Shown here: in pieces, positions 54,481 through 64,000 of the stretch | Layout: each line of letters starts with the position of its first letter | Position numbering within the stretch: the stretch's first letter is position 1 | Source of the DNA: Azoarcus sp. CIB | Lineage (GTDB): Bacteria; Pseudomonadota; Gammaproteobacteria; Burkholderiales; Rhodocyclaceae | Direction: 5' to 3' | NCBI RefSeq assembly: GCF_001190925.1 | Contig: NZ_CP011072.1 | Span: 3,286,001-3,350,000 of the forward strand | Length of the DNA stretch: 64,000 bases | The notes under the pieces: generated by a model | What the model saw: the letters and a program-made list of their open reading frames with translations, nothing else | Databases searched by the model: none | Told to the model about the DNA's origin: nothing | Made by a program: the position numbers and the translations under genes

Positions 54481-55035
54481 TCAATCGAAACGCAACAAGG
54501 GATGCGCCAGGCGCGGCGTCCGACCGCCGATCAGGTCGGTCAGGAACTTCCAGATCGCTTCGCCCGACGGCGGACATCCCGGTATGAAGTAATCGACCCG
54601 CACCACCTCGTGAATCGGGTGAACCCGGTCGAGCAGCAGCGGCAGTTCGGGATCGTCCGGAACGCCCCCCTCCTCGATGCCGTCGCGCCCCACGTACACC
54701 TGCTGCAGGCAGTCGCCGAGATCGAGATGATTGCGCTGCGCCGGCAGACCGCCATTGATCGCGCACGCGCCGATCGCGACCAGCGTCTTGCAGTTGCGGC
54801 GGAACTCGCGCAGCACATGCACATTCTCGGCATTGCACACGCCCCCCTCGATCAGGCCGATGTCGCAGGGTCCGCAATGCTTGATGTCGGTCAGCGGCGA
54901 GCGGTCGAACTCCACGATCTTCGCCAACTCGAGCAGGCGCTCGTCCATGTCGAGGAAGGACATGTGGCAGCCGAAACATCCCGCCAGCGAGGTCGTCGCA
55001 ACACGCACGCGGGGCATACCGATGCTGTCGCTCAT
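54481..55035 (-). CDS. hoxY: NAD-reducing hydrogenase, small subunit
   Basis: 184 residues. It carries the proximal [4Fe-4S] cluster; cysteines are seen in LAGCFGCHMSF, IEGGVC, IGACAINGG and IPGCPPSG. Length is normal for HoxY. It overlaps the hoxU end by 4 nt and precedes hoxH. Confidence 0.95.
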   Translation of the reverse strand: MSDSIGMPRVRVATTSLAGCFGCHMSFLDMDERLLELAKIVEFDRSPLTDIKHCGPCDIGLIEGGVCNAENVHVLREFRRNCKTLVAIGACAINGGLPAQRNHLDLGDCLQQVYVGRDGIEEGGVPDDPELPLLLDRVHPIHEVVRVDYFIPGCPPSGEAIWKFLTDLIGGRTPRLAHPLLRFD

Positions 55036-55736
55036 TCGCCCTTCTCCATCGCAACGATGCTGATCGAGGCTTCGTCGTACTTGCGCTCGCCGATCGGCAC
55101 CGCGAAGCCCACCCGCTTGTGCAAGATCACGCCGACCGGGCAGATGTTCGCAGCCCGGTCGCTCACGGCGAAGTCTGTATCGGCAAGCCGCCCCGACTCC
55201 GCATTCACGACCAGATGCTTACCAATGCCGCGACCGGTCAGCGCGAACACGCCCTTGTGATCCACATCCCGCGACGCCCGCACGCACAACTCACAGAAGA
55301 TGCAGCGATTGAAATCCAGCAGCACGTCCGGATGCGACGCGTCCACCGGGCGGTCCGGGTAGAAATGCGCGAAGCGCGCGCTGCTCATGTCCAGCTCGTA
55401 GGCCAGTGCCTGCAACTGGCAGTTGCCGCTCTTCTCGCACGAAGGACAGAAATGGTTGCCCTCCACGAACAGCATCTGCAACAACGCGCGCCGTTCGCCG
55501 TTGATCTCCGGCGTGTTGCTTTCCACCTCCATTCCGTCCCGCGCCGGCAACGCGCAGGACGAAACGTGGCGCCCGCCGACCTTCACGATGCACAGCTTGC
55601 ACGAGCCGTGCGGCGGAAAATCCGGGTGCCAGCACAGGTGAGGAATATAGTGCCCGGCCGCGCGTGCGGCCTGGAGTATCGTCTGGCCTTCCTCGAACGG
55701 CACCGGCCGCCCGTCGAACAGGAACTTCCCGCCCAT
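55032..55736 (-). CDS. hoxU: NAD-reducing hydrogenase, diaphorase iron-sulfur subunit
   Basis: 234 residues. Seen: an N-terminal [2Fe-2S] region with CWHPDFPPHGSCKLC, the HFCPSCEKSGNC [4Fe-4S] set, and CIFCELC. It passes electrons between HoxF and HoxY. The start at 55736 is 2 nt after the hoxF stop; a longer reading would overlap hoxF. Confidence 0.95.
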   Translation of the reverse strand: MGGKFLFDGRPVPFEEGQTILQAARAAGHYIPHLCWHPDFPPHGSCKLCIVKVGGRHVSSCALPARDGMEVESNTPEINGERRALLQMLFVEGNHFCPSCEKSGNCQLQALAYELDMSSARFAHFYPDRPVDASHPDVLLDFNRCIFCELCVRASRDVDHKGVFALTGRGIGKHLVVNAESGRLADTDFAVSDRAANICPVGVILHKRVGFAVPIGERKYDEASISIVAMEKGE

Positions 55737-55738
55737 CG

Positions 55739-57532
55739 CTAAACCTCCTCCCGCCAATCCAGGTGCGCAGCCGGATCGTCACGACCGGTCATGCGGCGCG
55801 CCGTTTCGAGCGCCGCATCGAGGTCGAACGCCGGCTTGAAGTCGAGCGACACGAGCCGCCGCTCGTAGGCCGGCCGGAACTTGATCAGCGTGTCGATCAC
55901 CGGATTCGGTGCGCTCGACCCAAGCCCGCAATGGCTCGCATTCTTCAGCAGCCGGTCCAGCCATTCAATGTCGGCCAGATCCATCTTCGCCCCCTTCCCG
56001 CTCGCGAGCTTGTCCATGTAGCCCTTGAGCAAGGCCGTCCCGACGCGGCACGGCGTGCAGAATCCGCAACTCTCGTGCGCGAAGAAATGCACGAAATTGC
56101 GTGCCATCTCGAACGGGTCGCGGCGGCCATCGAAGACCATGAAGGCTCCAGCCGTCGGTACGTCCTCGAACGCGATACGCCGATGGAACTCGTGCCCCGC
56201 GATCGTCACGCCCGACGCGCCGCCCACCTGCACGACCTGCGGATCGTGCGCGCCGCAGTCCTCGAGCACGTGCTCGATCGTCACGCCGAAGGGATACTCA
56301 TACACCCCGGGATACGCACAGTCTCCCGAGATCGAAAGAAGTTTCGTGCCCGTCGACTGCGGCGTGCCCGTTGCCGCGAACGCCGAACCGCCCTGCAGTG
56401 CGATCAGCGTGGTTTTCGCCAGCGTCTCGACGTTGTTCACCACCGTCGGACGTCCGAGATAGCCGTGCGTGACCGGGAACGGCGGCCTGATCCGCGGCGT
56501 GCCGCGCTTGCCTTCGAGCGATTCGAGCAAGGCCGTTTCCTCGCCGCACACGTAGGCCCCGGCGCCCAGATGGATGTCGATATCGAAGTCGAATCCCCCT
56601 TCGCCGAGGATCCGCGCTCCCAGAAGCCCCGCCGCGCGACGCAGCGCCAGTACCGCCCGCAGATGCTTCAGCAGATAGCGATACTCGCCCCGCAGGTACA
56701 GCAAGCCCTGCCGCGCGCCCGTCGCCCACGCCGCGAGGGTCATCCCCTCGAAGATGCGCTCCGCCTGGCTCGCGAGCAGCACGCGATCCTTGAACGTGCC
56801 CGGTTCGCCTTCGTCCGCGTTGCACACCACCACCTTGTCGGCACCCGGTGCATCGCGACAGGCCATCCATTTCACCGCTGTCGTGAAGCCCGCCCCGCCA
56901 CGCCCGCGCAACCCGGAAATGCGCATTTCCTCGAGCCAGCCCTGCCGCCCGCGCGCCATTGCCGCCTGCAGCGCAGCACCGGGAACGAAGTCCTCCCCGA
57001 GCAACGCCCCCCGCCGGCGGATGTTGTCCTCGACGCAAAAATACTCTGCGGGCCACTCGGCCAAAGGCGTGCCGGCGCGCACCAGCGATGCGATGCGCTC
57101 GACTCGCGCCTCGTCGAGTCGCGTCACGGCAAGCCCATTGACCAGGATCGCCGGCCCCTGATCGCCCATACCCGTACATGACGTGGTGTCGACGCTCGCC
57201 GCCCCGCCTGCCGACACATCTCCCGGCGCCACCTCCAGCTGGCGGCAGAGGCTCTCCATCAGCCCGCGGCTGCCCAGCATCCGGTCGATGATGTTGTCGG
57301 AAAAAAGGATGCGGTAACGCCCGACAGGCTCCGCGTACAGGAAACTGTAGAACCCGGCCACACCTTCCACGCGTGAACGCGGCAAGTCGAGCAGGTCCGC
57401 AATCCGCGTCAGCGACGCCGCCGGCAAATGGCCGATTCCGTCCTGCGTTTCAATAAGAATCTGCAGCAGTTGCGAAGGTTCTCGCCGGTGGCGCTCGACC
57501 GCCTGTGCTGCTATCCGCTCGGCATCTTGCAT
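55739..57532 (-). CDS. hoxF: NAD-reducing hydrogenase, diaphorase flavoprotein subunit
   Basis: 597 residues. A NuoE-like N-terminal domain (about 1-150) is fused to a NuoF-like part with GLRGRGGAGF (NADH and FMN binding), CNADEGEPGTFKDR and the iron-sulfur motif CGFCTPCRVG. This couples NAD reduction to hydrogen oxidation. The start at 57532 follows GGAG. First gene of hoxFUYHW. Confidence 0.95.
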   Translation of the reverse strand: MQDAERIAAQAVERHRREPSQLLQILIETQDGIGHLPAASLTRIADLLDLPRSRVEGVAGFYSFLYAEPVGRYRILFSDNIIDRMLGSRGLMESLCRQLEVAPGDVSAGGAASVDTTSCTGMGDQGPAILVNGLAVTRLDEARVERIASLVRAGTPLAEWPAEYFCVEDNIRRRGALLGEDFVPGAALQAAMARGRQGWLEEMRISGLRGRGGAGFTTAVKWMACRDAPGADKVVVCNADEGEPGTFKDRVLLASQAERIFEGMTLAAWATGARQGLLYLRGEYRYLLKHLRAVLALRRAAGLLGARILGEGGFDFDIDIHLGAGAYVCGEETALLESLEGKRGTPRIRPPFPVTHGYLGRPTVVNNVETLAKTTLIALQGGSAFAATGTPQSTGTKLLSISGDCAYPGVYEYPFGVTIEHVLEDCGAHDPQVVQVGGASGVTIAGHEFHRRIAFEDVPTAGAFMVFDGRRDPFEMARNFVHFFAHESCGFCTPCRVGTALLKGYMDKLASGKGAKMDLADIEWLDRLLKNASHCGLGSSAPNPVIDTLIKFRPAYERRLVSLDFKPAFDLDAALETARRMTGRDDPAAHLDWREEV

Positions 57533-57877
57533 GGGCAAACTCCGGAGCATGCTCTATGCAAGAAGTTTAGCAGCAAGTGATGCTGCAGTGCGTCGCAGGG
57601 AAGGACACAAATATTTCTGCCCCCGCCTGCGGGACGGCCATCGCCCGACGCATCCGGACACTGCGCCGAAACCCTTTGCGGGCGCGACTTTCAGCGCCGA
57701 GAGCCATCCAAATGAGCTACTAGATATAGTAATCACCCCGCACTTGACATACCGCAATAACTCTTAACGCCTTGTTTTTACGTGCTTTTATTTTTTTGCA
57801 AAATCGAACATGGCGAGCTATTCTTCACGCCGAAACACACACCATCGAACGGACTCACACACGGACTCAAAAAGACC
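57533..57877. promoter_or_regulatory. Divergent region between hoxF and nrdJ
   Basis: 345 nt. It holds TTGACA at 57744-57749 with no good -10 at 17 nt, the candidate NrdR box, and no recognisable cobalamin riboswitch core. Promoters for hoxF and nrdJ must be here. Confidence 0.45.
57718..57731. promoter_or_regulatory. Candidate NrdR-like box upstream of nrdJ
   Basis: TACTAGATATAGTA, an A/T-rich near-palindrome with two mismatched pairs, 147 nt before nrdJ. It resembles but does not exactly match the NrdR consensus core; only one copy is seen where NrdR usually has two. Confidence 0.3.
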
Positions 57878-60745
57878 ATGAGCACGACGATCAATTCGCA
57901 GGCCAAAGGCAAGGCCGACGCCTCGACGCTCGCCCCGCAGGAAATCTCGGGCGAAGTTCTCATCGAAAAATATGCCAAGGACGACGAGCAGAGCGTCACC
58001 GAAGTCCGCGCGCGAGTAGCGCGGGCCCTCGCTGCCGTCGAGGCCGAAGAAAAGCGCGCCCACTGGGAAGCGAAGTTCCTCGAAGCCCAGGAAAAAGGCT
58101 TCGTCCCCGCAGGCCGCATCAACAGCGCCGCCGGCACCAAGCTGCAGGCAACCCTGATCAACTGCTTTGTCCAGCCGGTCGGCGATTCCGTCTCGGAAGC
58201 CGTCGACGGCCGCCCCGGCATCTACACCGCGCTTGCCCAAGCCGCCGAGACGATGCGCCGCGGCGGCGGCGTCGGCTACGACTTCTCCAGCATCCGTCCG
58301 AAGGGCGCCCTCGTGAAGGGCACCCTGTCCAACGCGTCCGGCCCCGTATCCTACATGCGCGTCTTCGACCGCTCGTGCGAAACGGTCGAGTCCGCCGGCG
58401 CGCGCCGCGGAGCCCAGATGGGCGTGCTGCGCTGCGATCACCCCGACATCGAGGAGTTCATCCACGCCAAGGACCACGGTGACCTGACGAACTTCAACAT
58501 CTCCGTCGGCGTCACCGATGCCTTCATGGAGGCCGTTGACACCGACACCGATGTCGAGCTCGCGCACAAGGCAGAACCGATCGACGACCTCAAGGCCGCC
58601 GGCGCCTACCAGCGCGATGACGGCCTGTGGGTGTACCGCAAGCTGCGCGCGCGCGAGTTGTGGGACCAGATCATGCGATCGACCTACGACCATGCAGAGC
58701 CGGGCATCCTGTTCCTCGACCGCATGAACCAGGACAACAACCTGTACTACTGCGAAACCATCGAGGCAACCAACCCCTGCGCCGAGCAACCCCTCCCTCC
58801 CTACGGCTGCTGCGACCTCGGCTCGATCAACCTCACGCCCTTCGTGAAGAACGCCTTCACCGACAAAGCGGACTTCGACTACGCGGCTTTCGGCAAGGTC
58901 GTCGACGTCGCCATCCGCATGCTCGACAACGTGCTCGACGTCACGCACTGGCCGCTCGAGCAGCAGGAGAACGAGGCACAGTCCAAGCGCCGCGTCGGCC
59001 TCGGCTTCACCGGCCTCGGCGACGCCCTGATCATGCTCGGCAAGCGTTACGACAGCCCCGAGGCCCGCACCGTCGCCGCGAAGATCTCCGAATACATGCG
59101 TGATCGCGCCTACCTCGCTTCGGTCGAGCTGGCCAAAGAACGTGGCGCCTTCCCGCTGTTCAACGCCGATCTCTACCTGTCCGGCGGCAACTTCGCTTCG
59201 CGCCTGCCGTCCGAGGTCAAGGACAAGATCCGCAAGCACGGCCTGCGCAACTCGCACCTGCTGTCGATCGCCCCGACCGGCACGATCTCGCTCGCCTTCG
59301 CGGACAACGCGTCGAACGGCATCGAACCGCCCTTCTCCTACACCTACACCCGGCGCAAGCGCATGGCCGACGGCACCTACAAGGAATACGCCGTCGAAGA
59401 CTACGCATGGCGCCTGTACAAGCACCTCGGCGGCAACGTCGCGAGCCTTCCGTCCTACTTCGTCACCGCGCTCGAAATCTCCGCGCAGGCCCACAAGGAC
59501 ATGGTCGCCGCGGTCGCACCGTTCGTCGACACCTCGATCTCCAAGACCGTAAACGTCCCCGAGGACTACCCCTACACCGAGTTCGAGGACCTCTACCTCT
59601 CCGCCTGGAAGGCCGGCCTCAAGGGACTTGCGACCTATCGTCCCAACTCCGTCTTGGGCTCCGTGCTCTCCGTGACCCCATCGTCCGAGCAGAAGCAGCC
59701 GCAAGACGTCGAGCTTTCCGGCCCGAACAAGCGTCTGTCGATCAACAGCCTGCCCGCCCCCGTCCTCTCCAGCCTGCGCTGGCCCGGCCGCCCCGAGCTG
59801 CCGGACGGCAACATGGCCTGGACCTACATGCTCGGCACTCCGACCGGCGACTTTGCCCTCTTCGTCGGCCAGGTCGGCAATAACGGCGGCTCCTTCCCGT
59901 TCGAAGTGTGGGTCAACGGCGCAGACCAGCCGCGCGGCCTCGGCGCCGTCGCCAAGACCTTGTCGATGGACATGCGCGCAAACGACCGCGGCTGGCTGAA
60001 GCTCAAGCTCGAAACCCTGGCCCGCACGATCGGCGAAAAATCCTTCGAGATGCCCTTCCCGCCGCACGGCGAGAAAACCATGTTCCCCGGCGTGGTCTCC
60101 GCTTTCGCCCAGGTGGTGCGCTACCGCTGCGAGAAGCTCGGTGCCCTCGAGGTGAATGACACCCCGACCCCGGTGCTCGACACCCTCTTCAGCCTGCAGG
60201 AACCCAAGACCGGCACCGACGGCACGCTGTCCTGGACCGTCGATATCGCCAACCCCGCCACTGCAGAAGACTTCGTCCTCGGTCTGAAGGAAATCACCCT
60301 GCCCGACGGCGTCACGCGCCCGTACTCGGTATGGCTGTCCGGCAACTATCCGCGCGCACTCGACGGCCTTACCCGCATCCTGTCGCTCGACATGCGCGTC
60401 ATGGATCCGGCCTGGATCGGCATGAAGCTGCGCAAGCTGCTCAACTACCCCGAGCCGCTGGGCGACTTCATGGCCTTCGTCCCGGGCACCCGCCGCCAGC
60501 AGAACTACCCGAGCACCGTGGCCTACATGGCACAACTCATCATCCACCGCTATGCGATGCTCGGCGTGCTCGATGAGCAAGGCTATCCGGTACGCGAGAT
60601 GGGCATTCTCGAAGCCCCGCGCGAGAACAGCGATCCGAAGGTCATGCAGGGCGGGCTCTGCTCCGAATGCGGCAACCACTCCGTGATCCGCAAGGACGGC
60701 TGCGACTTCTGCACCGCATGCGGCGCGGTCGGCACCTGCGGCTGA
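57878..60745 (+). CDS. nrdJ: Adenosylcobalamin-dependent ribonucleotide reductase (class II)
   Basis: 955 residues. Makes deoxyribonucleotides with B12 and needs no oxygen. Seen: the N-terminal half with [62 protein letters not shown], and a C-terminal TSCPD-like repeat region with a zinc ribbon ([13 protein letters not shown]). The start at 57878 is chosen by family similarity. Confidence 0.93.
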   Translation: MSTTINSQAKGKADASTLAPQEISGEVLIEKYAKDDEQSVTEVRARVARALAAVEAEEKRAHWEAKFLEAQEKGFVPAGRINSAAGTKLQATLINCFVQPVGDSVSEAVDGRPGIYTALAQAAETMRRGGGVGYDFSSIRPKGALVKGTLSNASGPVSYMRVFDRSCETVESAGARRGAQMGVLRCDHPDIEEFIHAKDHGDLTNFNISVGVTDAFMEAVDTDTDVELAHKAEPIDDLKAAGAYQRDDGLWVYRKLRARELWDQIMRSTYDHAEPGILFLDRMNQDNNLYYCETIEATNPCAEQPLPPYGCCDLGSINLTPFVKNAFTDKADFDYAAFGKVVDVAIRMLDNVLDVTHWPLEQQENEAQSKRRVGLGFTGLGDALIMLGKRYDSPEARTVAAKISEYMRDRAYLASVELAKERGAFPLFNADLYLSGGNFASRLPSEVKDKIRKHGLRNSHLLSIAPTGTISLAFADNASNGIEPPFSYTYTRRKRMADGTYKEYAVEDYAWRLYKHLGGNVASLPSYFVTALEISAQAHKDMVAAVAPFVDTSISKTVNVPEDYPYTEFEDLYLSAWKAGLKGLATYRPNSVLGSVLSVTPSSEQKQPQDVELSGPNKRLSINSLPAPVLSSLRWPGRPELPDGNMAWTYMLGTPTGDFALFVGQVGNNGGSFPFEVWVNGADQPRGLGAVAKTLSMDMRANDRGWLKLKLETLARTIGEKSFEMPFPPHGEKTMFPGVVSAFAQVVRYRCEKLGALEVNDTPTPVLDTLFSLQEPKTGTDGTLSWTVDIANPATAEDFVLGLKEITLPDGVTRPYSVWLSGNYPRALDGLTRILSLDMRVMDPAWIGMKLRKLLNYPEPLGDFMAFVPGTRRQQNYPSTVAYMAQLIIHRYAMLGVLDEQGYPVREMGILEAPRENSDPKVMQGGLCSECGNHSVIRKDGCDFCTACGAVGTCG

Positions 60746-60774
60746 CCGGCACCCAAGCGTCCTCGCGGAGGCTC

Positions 60775-60809
60775 AAAAAAAACGCGAACCACAAGGTTCG
60801 CGTTTTTTT
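60775..60809 (+). terminator. Rho-independent terminator of nrdJ
   Basis: Arms AACGCGAACC/GGTTCGCGTT with a 4-nt loop, eight A before and seven T after. A strong terminator, also oriented to serve the convergent NUDIX gene. Confidence 0.9.
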
Positions 60810-60897
60810 GCCGCCGACCTATCCAACCCTGCCGGCACGTTCCCGCTCATGTCGCGATTTTGGCCACCGAGCCAGACCTCGACCCAGCCTGGTGCGG

Positions 60898-61482
60898 CTA
60901 CGGCGCTGAAGCTGAAATTACGACTCCAAGTGCGGGCAAGGCCCGGAACAAGGCCGTGATCGTCTTCGCATCGGTAATCACGCCCTCCATCACCGCACGA
61001 ATCGCCTCATCGACCGAGTACGTCAGGACTTCGAGGAATTCGCCATCATCGAGCGCGTCGCCTACGTGGGTCAGATCACGGGCCAGGAATATCTCGATGC
61101 GCTCATCCGAGTAACCGATACACGGGTGCATGACGCCGAGGTACAGCCAAGCACCGGCGTCGTAGCCCGTCTCCTCGCGCAACTCACGTCGGGCACAAGC
61201 AAGCAGGTCCTCACCCGCATCGATCTTGCCCGCGGGCAATTCGAGGAAAGCACGACGCAGGGGATAACGGAACTGCCGTTCAAACAGAAGGCGACCGTCA
61301 GGCAGAACTGCGACGACAACGACGGCCCCCGGGTGGGTGATGTATTCCCGGACCGATTCGCTGCCATCCGGAAGCGCAACCCGGTCCCGACGGACCTTCA
61401 ACAGGACGCCGTCGTAGACCGGGAGGGATTCGAGTGGACTCTCTTCGAGCGGATCCGTCTCAGAGGGAGGCAAGGAGCGCAT
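60898..61482 (-). CDS. NUDIX hydrolase (ADP-ribose pyrophosphatase type)
   Basis: 194 residues. The Nudix box [20 protein letters not shown] (part) lies near residue 85-107, complete with Glu residues. Similar to NudF-type ADP-ribose pyrophosphatases. Its start overlaps the nuoN stop by 23 nt, so it ends the nuo operon. Confidence 0.9.
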   Translation of the reverse strand: MRSLPPSETDPLEESPLESLPVYDGVLLKVRRDRVALPDGSESVREYITHPGAVVVVAVLPDGRLLFERQFRYPLRRAFLELPAGKIDAGEDLLACARRELREETGYDAGAWLYLGVMHPCIGYSDERIEIFLARDLTHVGDALDDGEFLEVLTYSVDEAIRAVMEGVITDAKTITALFRALPALGVVISASAP

Positions 61483-63028
61483 AGGCGCAGAGCGACATCA
61501 AGCCCTGTGGCAGCAGGCCGAGGACGGCGATCGCGAGACCATTCGCGGACAACAGGAAACGTACCTCGCCCTGAGCACGGATCGGCGTACTGTCGACCGG
61601 TTCGTCGAAGTACATGATCTTCACGACGCGCAGGTAGTAGAACGCGCCAATCACCGACATCATGACAGCCAGGACCGCCAGCCAGACATGGCCCGCGGCG
61701 ACCACGGCCTGCAGCACCGAAAGCTTGGCGAAGAAACCGATGAAGAAGGGGATACCCGCCATCGAGAACATCACGATCATCATCAGCGCCGCAAACCACG
61801 AATTGCGCTTGTTCAAGCCCTTGAAGTCGTCGATGTTCTCGGCCTCGAAGCCTGCACGTGACAGCAGGATCACCATGCCGAACGATGCGAGGCTCATGAT
61901 CACGTAGGACACCGCATAGAACATCGCCGAGCTGTAAGCGTTGAGCGCGAAGTTGCGATCACCGTCGACCACCCCCGCGAGCAGGCCGAGCAGCACGAAA
62001 CCCATGTGCGAGATACCCGAGTAGGCAAGCATGCGCTTGATGTTCGTCTGGGCGATCGCTGCCAGATTGCCGAGCACGATCGAAAGCACCGAGAGGAACA
62101 TCAGCATCGTCTGCCACTGGTCCGCCAGTTCGAACAGACCGTAGACCAGCAGGCGCATCGTGATCGCGAAGGCGGCGAGCTTGGGCGCAGCCGAAATCAT
62201 CAGCGTCACGGCCGTCGGTGCGCCCTGATAGACGTCGGGCACCCACATGTGAAACGGGACCACGCCCAGCTTGAATGCGAGTCCGGCGACGATGAACACC
62301 AGACCGAACACCAGCACCGTCTTGTTGGCGGCCTGATGGTAGATCGACTGCGCAATGCCCGACAGCTCAAGGCTGCCCGTCGCGCCGTAGATCATCGACA
62401 TGCCGTAGAGCAGGAGACCGGAGGCCAGCGCACCGAGCACGAAGTACTTCATCGCTGCCTCGGTCGCACGCGGCGAGTCGCGATCGAAGGCAACCATCCC
62501 GTACAGGGACAGAGACATCATCTCGAGGCCCATGTACAGCGACAGCATGTGATTCGCGCTGATCATCACCATCATGCCGAGGCTCATCAGGAGCGACAGC
62601 AGGTAATACTCGGGGCGATCCATCTTGCGGTCGGCAAGGTAACCGCGACCGTACAGCAGCGCGATCGCAACCGCCAGCAGCGAAAACACCTTGAGCAGAC
62701 CGCCGAGCATGTCGCCGATGAACATGCCGCTGAAAGTCGCAACCACCTCGTTCGCCGCGTAGCCCTCGGCAAGGCTCATCAGTACCTCGGCGAGTCGAAC
62801 ACCAAACAGGGGTACCTCGGAGACCACCGCCGCAACGGCCGCGAGGAGGTTGGGACTCACGAGCACGCTGACCAGTGCAGCAAACACCAGCGTAAGTTGA
62901 GTGAGCCCGTAAGCGAGATCGCTGGCCACGCGCCGCGCAAAGGTGGAAGCCAACATGATCACCAGCGCCATCACGGCGACGAGAATCTCTGCCGCGGCGG
63001 GGTAAAAGTCGGGAATGACGAAATTCAT
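61460..63028 (-). CDS. nuoN: NADH-quinone oxidoreductase subunit N
   Basis: 522 residues, multi-helix proton channel of complex [39 protein letters not shown] and [11 protein letters not shown] are typical, with Lys and His of the channel. It is about 35 residues longer than most NuoN; the extra lies in the early loop around residues 60-95. It is 37 nt after nuoM. Confidence 0.94.
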   Translation of the reverse strand: MNFVIPDFYPAAAEILVAVMALVIMLASTFARRVASDLAYGLTQLTLVFAALVSVLVSPNLLAAVAAVVSEVPLFGVRLAEVLMSLAEGYAANEVVATFSGMFIGDMLGGLLKVFSLLAVAIALLYGRGYLADRKMDRPEYYLLSLLMSLGMMVMISANHMLSLYMGLEMMSLSLYGMVAFDRDSPRATEAAMKYFVLGALASGLLLYGMSMIYGATGSLELSGIAQSIYHQAANKTVLVFGLVFIVAGLAFKLGVVPFHMWVPDVYQGAPTAVTLMISAAPKLAAFAITMRLLVYGLFELADQWQTMLMFLSVLSIVLGNLAAIAQTNIKRMLAYSGISHMGFVLLGLLAGVVDGDRNFALNAYSSAMFYAVSYVIMSLASFGMVILLSRAGFEAENIDDFKGLNKRNSWFAALMMIVMFSMAGIPFFIGFFAKLSVLQAVVAAGHVWLAVLAVMMSVIGAFYYLRVVKIMYFDEPVDSTPIRAQGEVRFLLSANGLAIAVLGLLPQGLMSLCAYALLASL

Positions 63029-63065
63029 CTTCTGACCAATCCGAAAAAGTGTCTCGCCCGCTCGC

Positions 63066-64000
63066 TCAGAGCTTGCTCACGGCAACATGCCGCAGGAGTT
63101 CATTAACCGACGCATGCATCACTTCCGTGAACGGGAAGGGATACAAGCCCATCGCCAGCACACACAGCGCAAGTATCCCGAGGAAGGCGAACTCGCGCGC
63201 ACCGATGTCCTCGAGTTCGGCGACGTGGCTATTGCCGACGACGCCGAAGACGACGCGCTTGTACATCCAGAGCGTATAGGCGGCACCAAGGATCAGGGTC
63301 GTCGCGGCAGCGAAGGCAACCCAGAAGTTGAACTGGACCGCACCCAGCACAACCATGAACTCGCCGATGAAGCCGCTGGTACCAGGAAGACCGGCGTTCG
63401 CCATAGCAAACAGCATGAAGAAGGCGGCGAACTTCGGCATCGTCTTAACCACGCCGCCATAGTCGGCGATGTTGCGCGTATGCATCCGGTCGTAAAGCAC
63501 GCCGATGCAAAGGAACATGGCACCCGAAACGAATCCGTGCGAAATCATCTGCACCAGCGCGCCTTCGAGACCCACGGCGTTGAACATGAAGAAACCGAGG
63601 GTCACGAAACCCATGTGCGAAATCGACGAGTACGCCACGAGCTTCTTCATGTCGGTCTGGACCAACGCGACGAAGCCGATATAGATCACGGCAATCAACG
63701 ACAAAGTAATCATCATCGGCGCCATGGCCTGCGATGCGTCAGGCACGATCGGCAGGGAGAACCGCAGGAAACCGTAGGCACCCAGCTTCAGAGCAATCGC
63801 GGCCAGCACCACAGAGCCTCCCGTGGGCGCCTCGACGTGCGCATCCGGTAGCCAGGTATGCACCGGCCACATCGGCACCTTGACCGCAAAGGCGATCAGG
63901 AAGGCCCAGAAGATCAACTGCTGCGCATCCATCGCGAGCGGCAGCTTGTGCCAGTCGAGGATGCTGAAACTGCCGCCCGCCTGCATGAACAGGTACAACA
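63066..64000 (-). CDS. nuoM: NADH-quinone oxidoreductase subunit M, partial (N-terminus beyond the right edge)
   Basis: About 311 codons of the C-terminal part. [20 protein letters not shown] and [14 protein letters not shown] are family hallmarks. The coding frame is open through position 64000, so the true start is outside the window. Confidence 0.93.
   Translation of the reverse strand, partial: LYLFMQAGGSFSILDWHKLPLAMDAQQLIFWAFLIAFAVKVPMWPVHTWLPDAHVEAPTGGSVVLAAIALKLGAYGFLRFSLPIVPDASQAMAPMMITLSLIAVIYIGFVALVQTDMKKLVAYSSISHMGFVTLGFFMFNAVGLEGALVQMISHGFVSGAMFLCIGVLYDRMHTRNIADYGGVVKTMPKFAAFFMLFAMANAGLPGTSGFIGEFMVVLGAVQFNFWVAFAAATTLILGAAYTLWMYKRVVFGVVGNSHVAELEDIGAREFAFLGILALCVLAMGLYPFPFTEVMHASVNELLRHVAVSKL

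Noticed and set aside
57533-57877. Cobalamin riboswitch before nrdJ
   Set aside because: No recognisable B12-box core was found by eye; a covariance search would be decisive.
57818-60679. A 953-codon open frame on the minus strand opposite nrdJ
   Set aside because: nrdJ on the plus strand has clear class II reductase motifs; the antisense frame is a codon-bias shadow.
1-64000. tRNA, rRNA or mobile-element genes
   Set aside because: No tRNA-like cloverleaf with conserved T-arm, rRNA segment, transposase, integrase or attachment-site duplication was recognised in the window.

Overview
The window is a high-GC chromosomal segment that reads as a betaproteobacterium of the Rhodocyclales type (Azoarcus/Aromatoleum/Thauera-like). 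This is inferred from the protein families and from the combination of a quinohemoprotein amine dehydrogenase operon, an NAD-linked Hox hydrogenase, a class II ribonucleotide reductase and complex I genes. No tRNA, rRNA, CRISPR array or transposase was found. The dusC gene is cut by the left edge and nuoM by the right edge.

Layout. 0-11.7 kb is mostly housekeeping: dusC, rpmE, an ArnT-like membrane glycosyltransferase, orn, a Ste24-type protease, rsgA, a beta-ketothiolase, a CobD/CbiB-like protein, a DODA-type dioxygenase, a Tll0287-like heme protein, dtd, an MliC-like lipoprotein and a LysE-type exporter. 11.8-15.5 kb holds a phosphorelay set: response regulator/HD-GYP, Hpt, and a convergent hybrid histidine kinase. 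15.6-19.4 kb has a NYN-domain protein, a hydroxyacid dehydrogenase and an orphan FliD_C-like protein. 19.4-23.1 kb carries five paralogous small-RNA genes around lysR/aspA. 23.1-42.1 kb is a quinohemoprotein amine dehydrogenase (QHNDH) locus. 42.1-52.5 kb has a chemoreceptor, an HD-domain protein, two HDOD proteins, a B12-binding radical SAM enzyme, metY and smaller genes. 52.5-57.5 kb is hoxFUYHW, 57.9-60.7 kb is nrdJ, and 60.9-64 kb is a NUDIX gene with nuoN and nuoM.

The QHNDH locus has an AraC-family regulator divergent from a membrane/outer-membrane cassette (DUF1329, DUF1302, RND, YCF48-like, TerB-like). After a palindromic spacer comes a long co-directional operon: aldehyde dehydrogenase, qhpA, qhpD, qhpC, qhpB, qhpF, qhpE, then two genes that resemble the U32 pair UbiV and UbiU. 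The flavin monooxygenase QhpG, which hydroxylates the precursor tryptophan of the CTQ cofactor with O2, is not in the window. U32 proteins such as UbiU/UbiV are known O2-independent hydroxylases. Both proteins here keep candidate Fe-S cysteines and sit at the end of a chain of 1-4 nt gene junctions with the maturation genes. I infer that they may provide an anaerobic route to CTQ. This is the most interesting protein system in the window.

The five small-RNA genes are 66-72 nt long. Each has a -35/-10 promoter with exactly 17 nt spacing and a rho-independent terminator. A shared hairpin displays an anti-Shine-Dalgarno UCCUCC in its loop. Four copies share a 22-bp block exactly 14 nt upstream of the -35. 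They look like a co-regulated multicopy family of ribosome-binding-site-targeting RNAs, possibly related to known anti-SD RNA families; that relation must be checked by covariance-model search.
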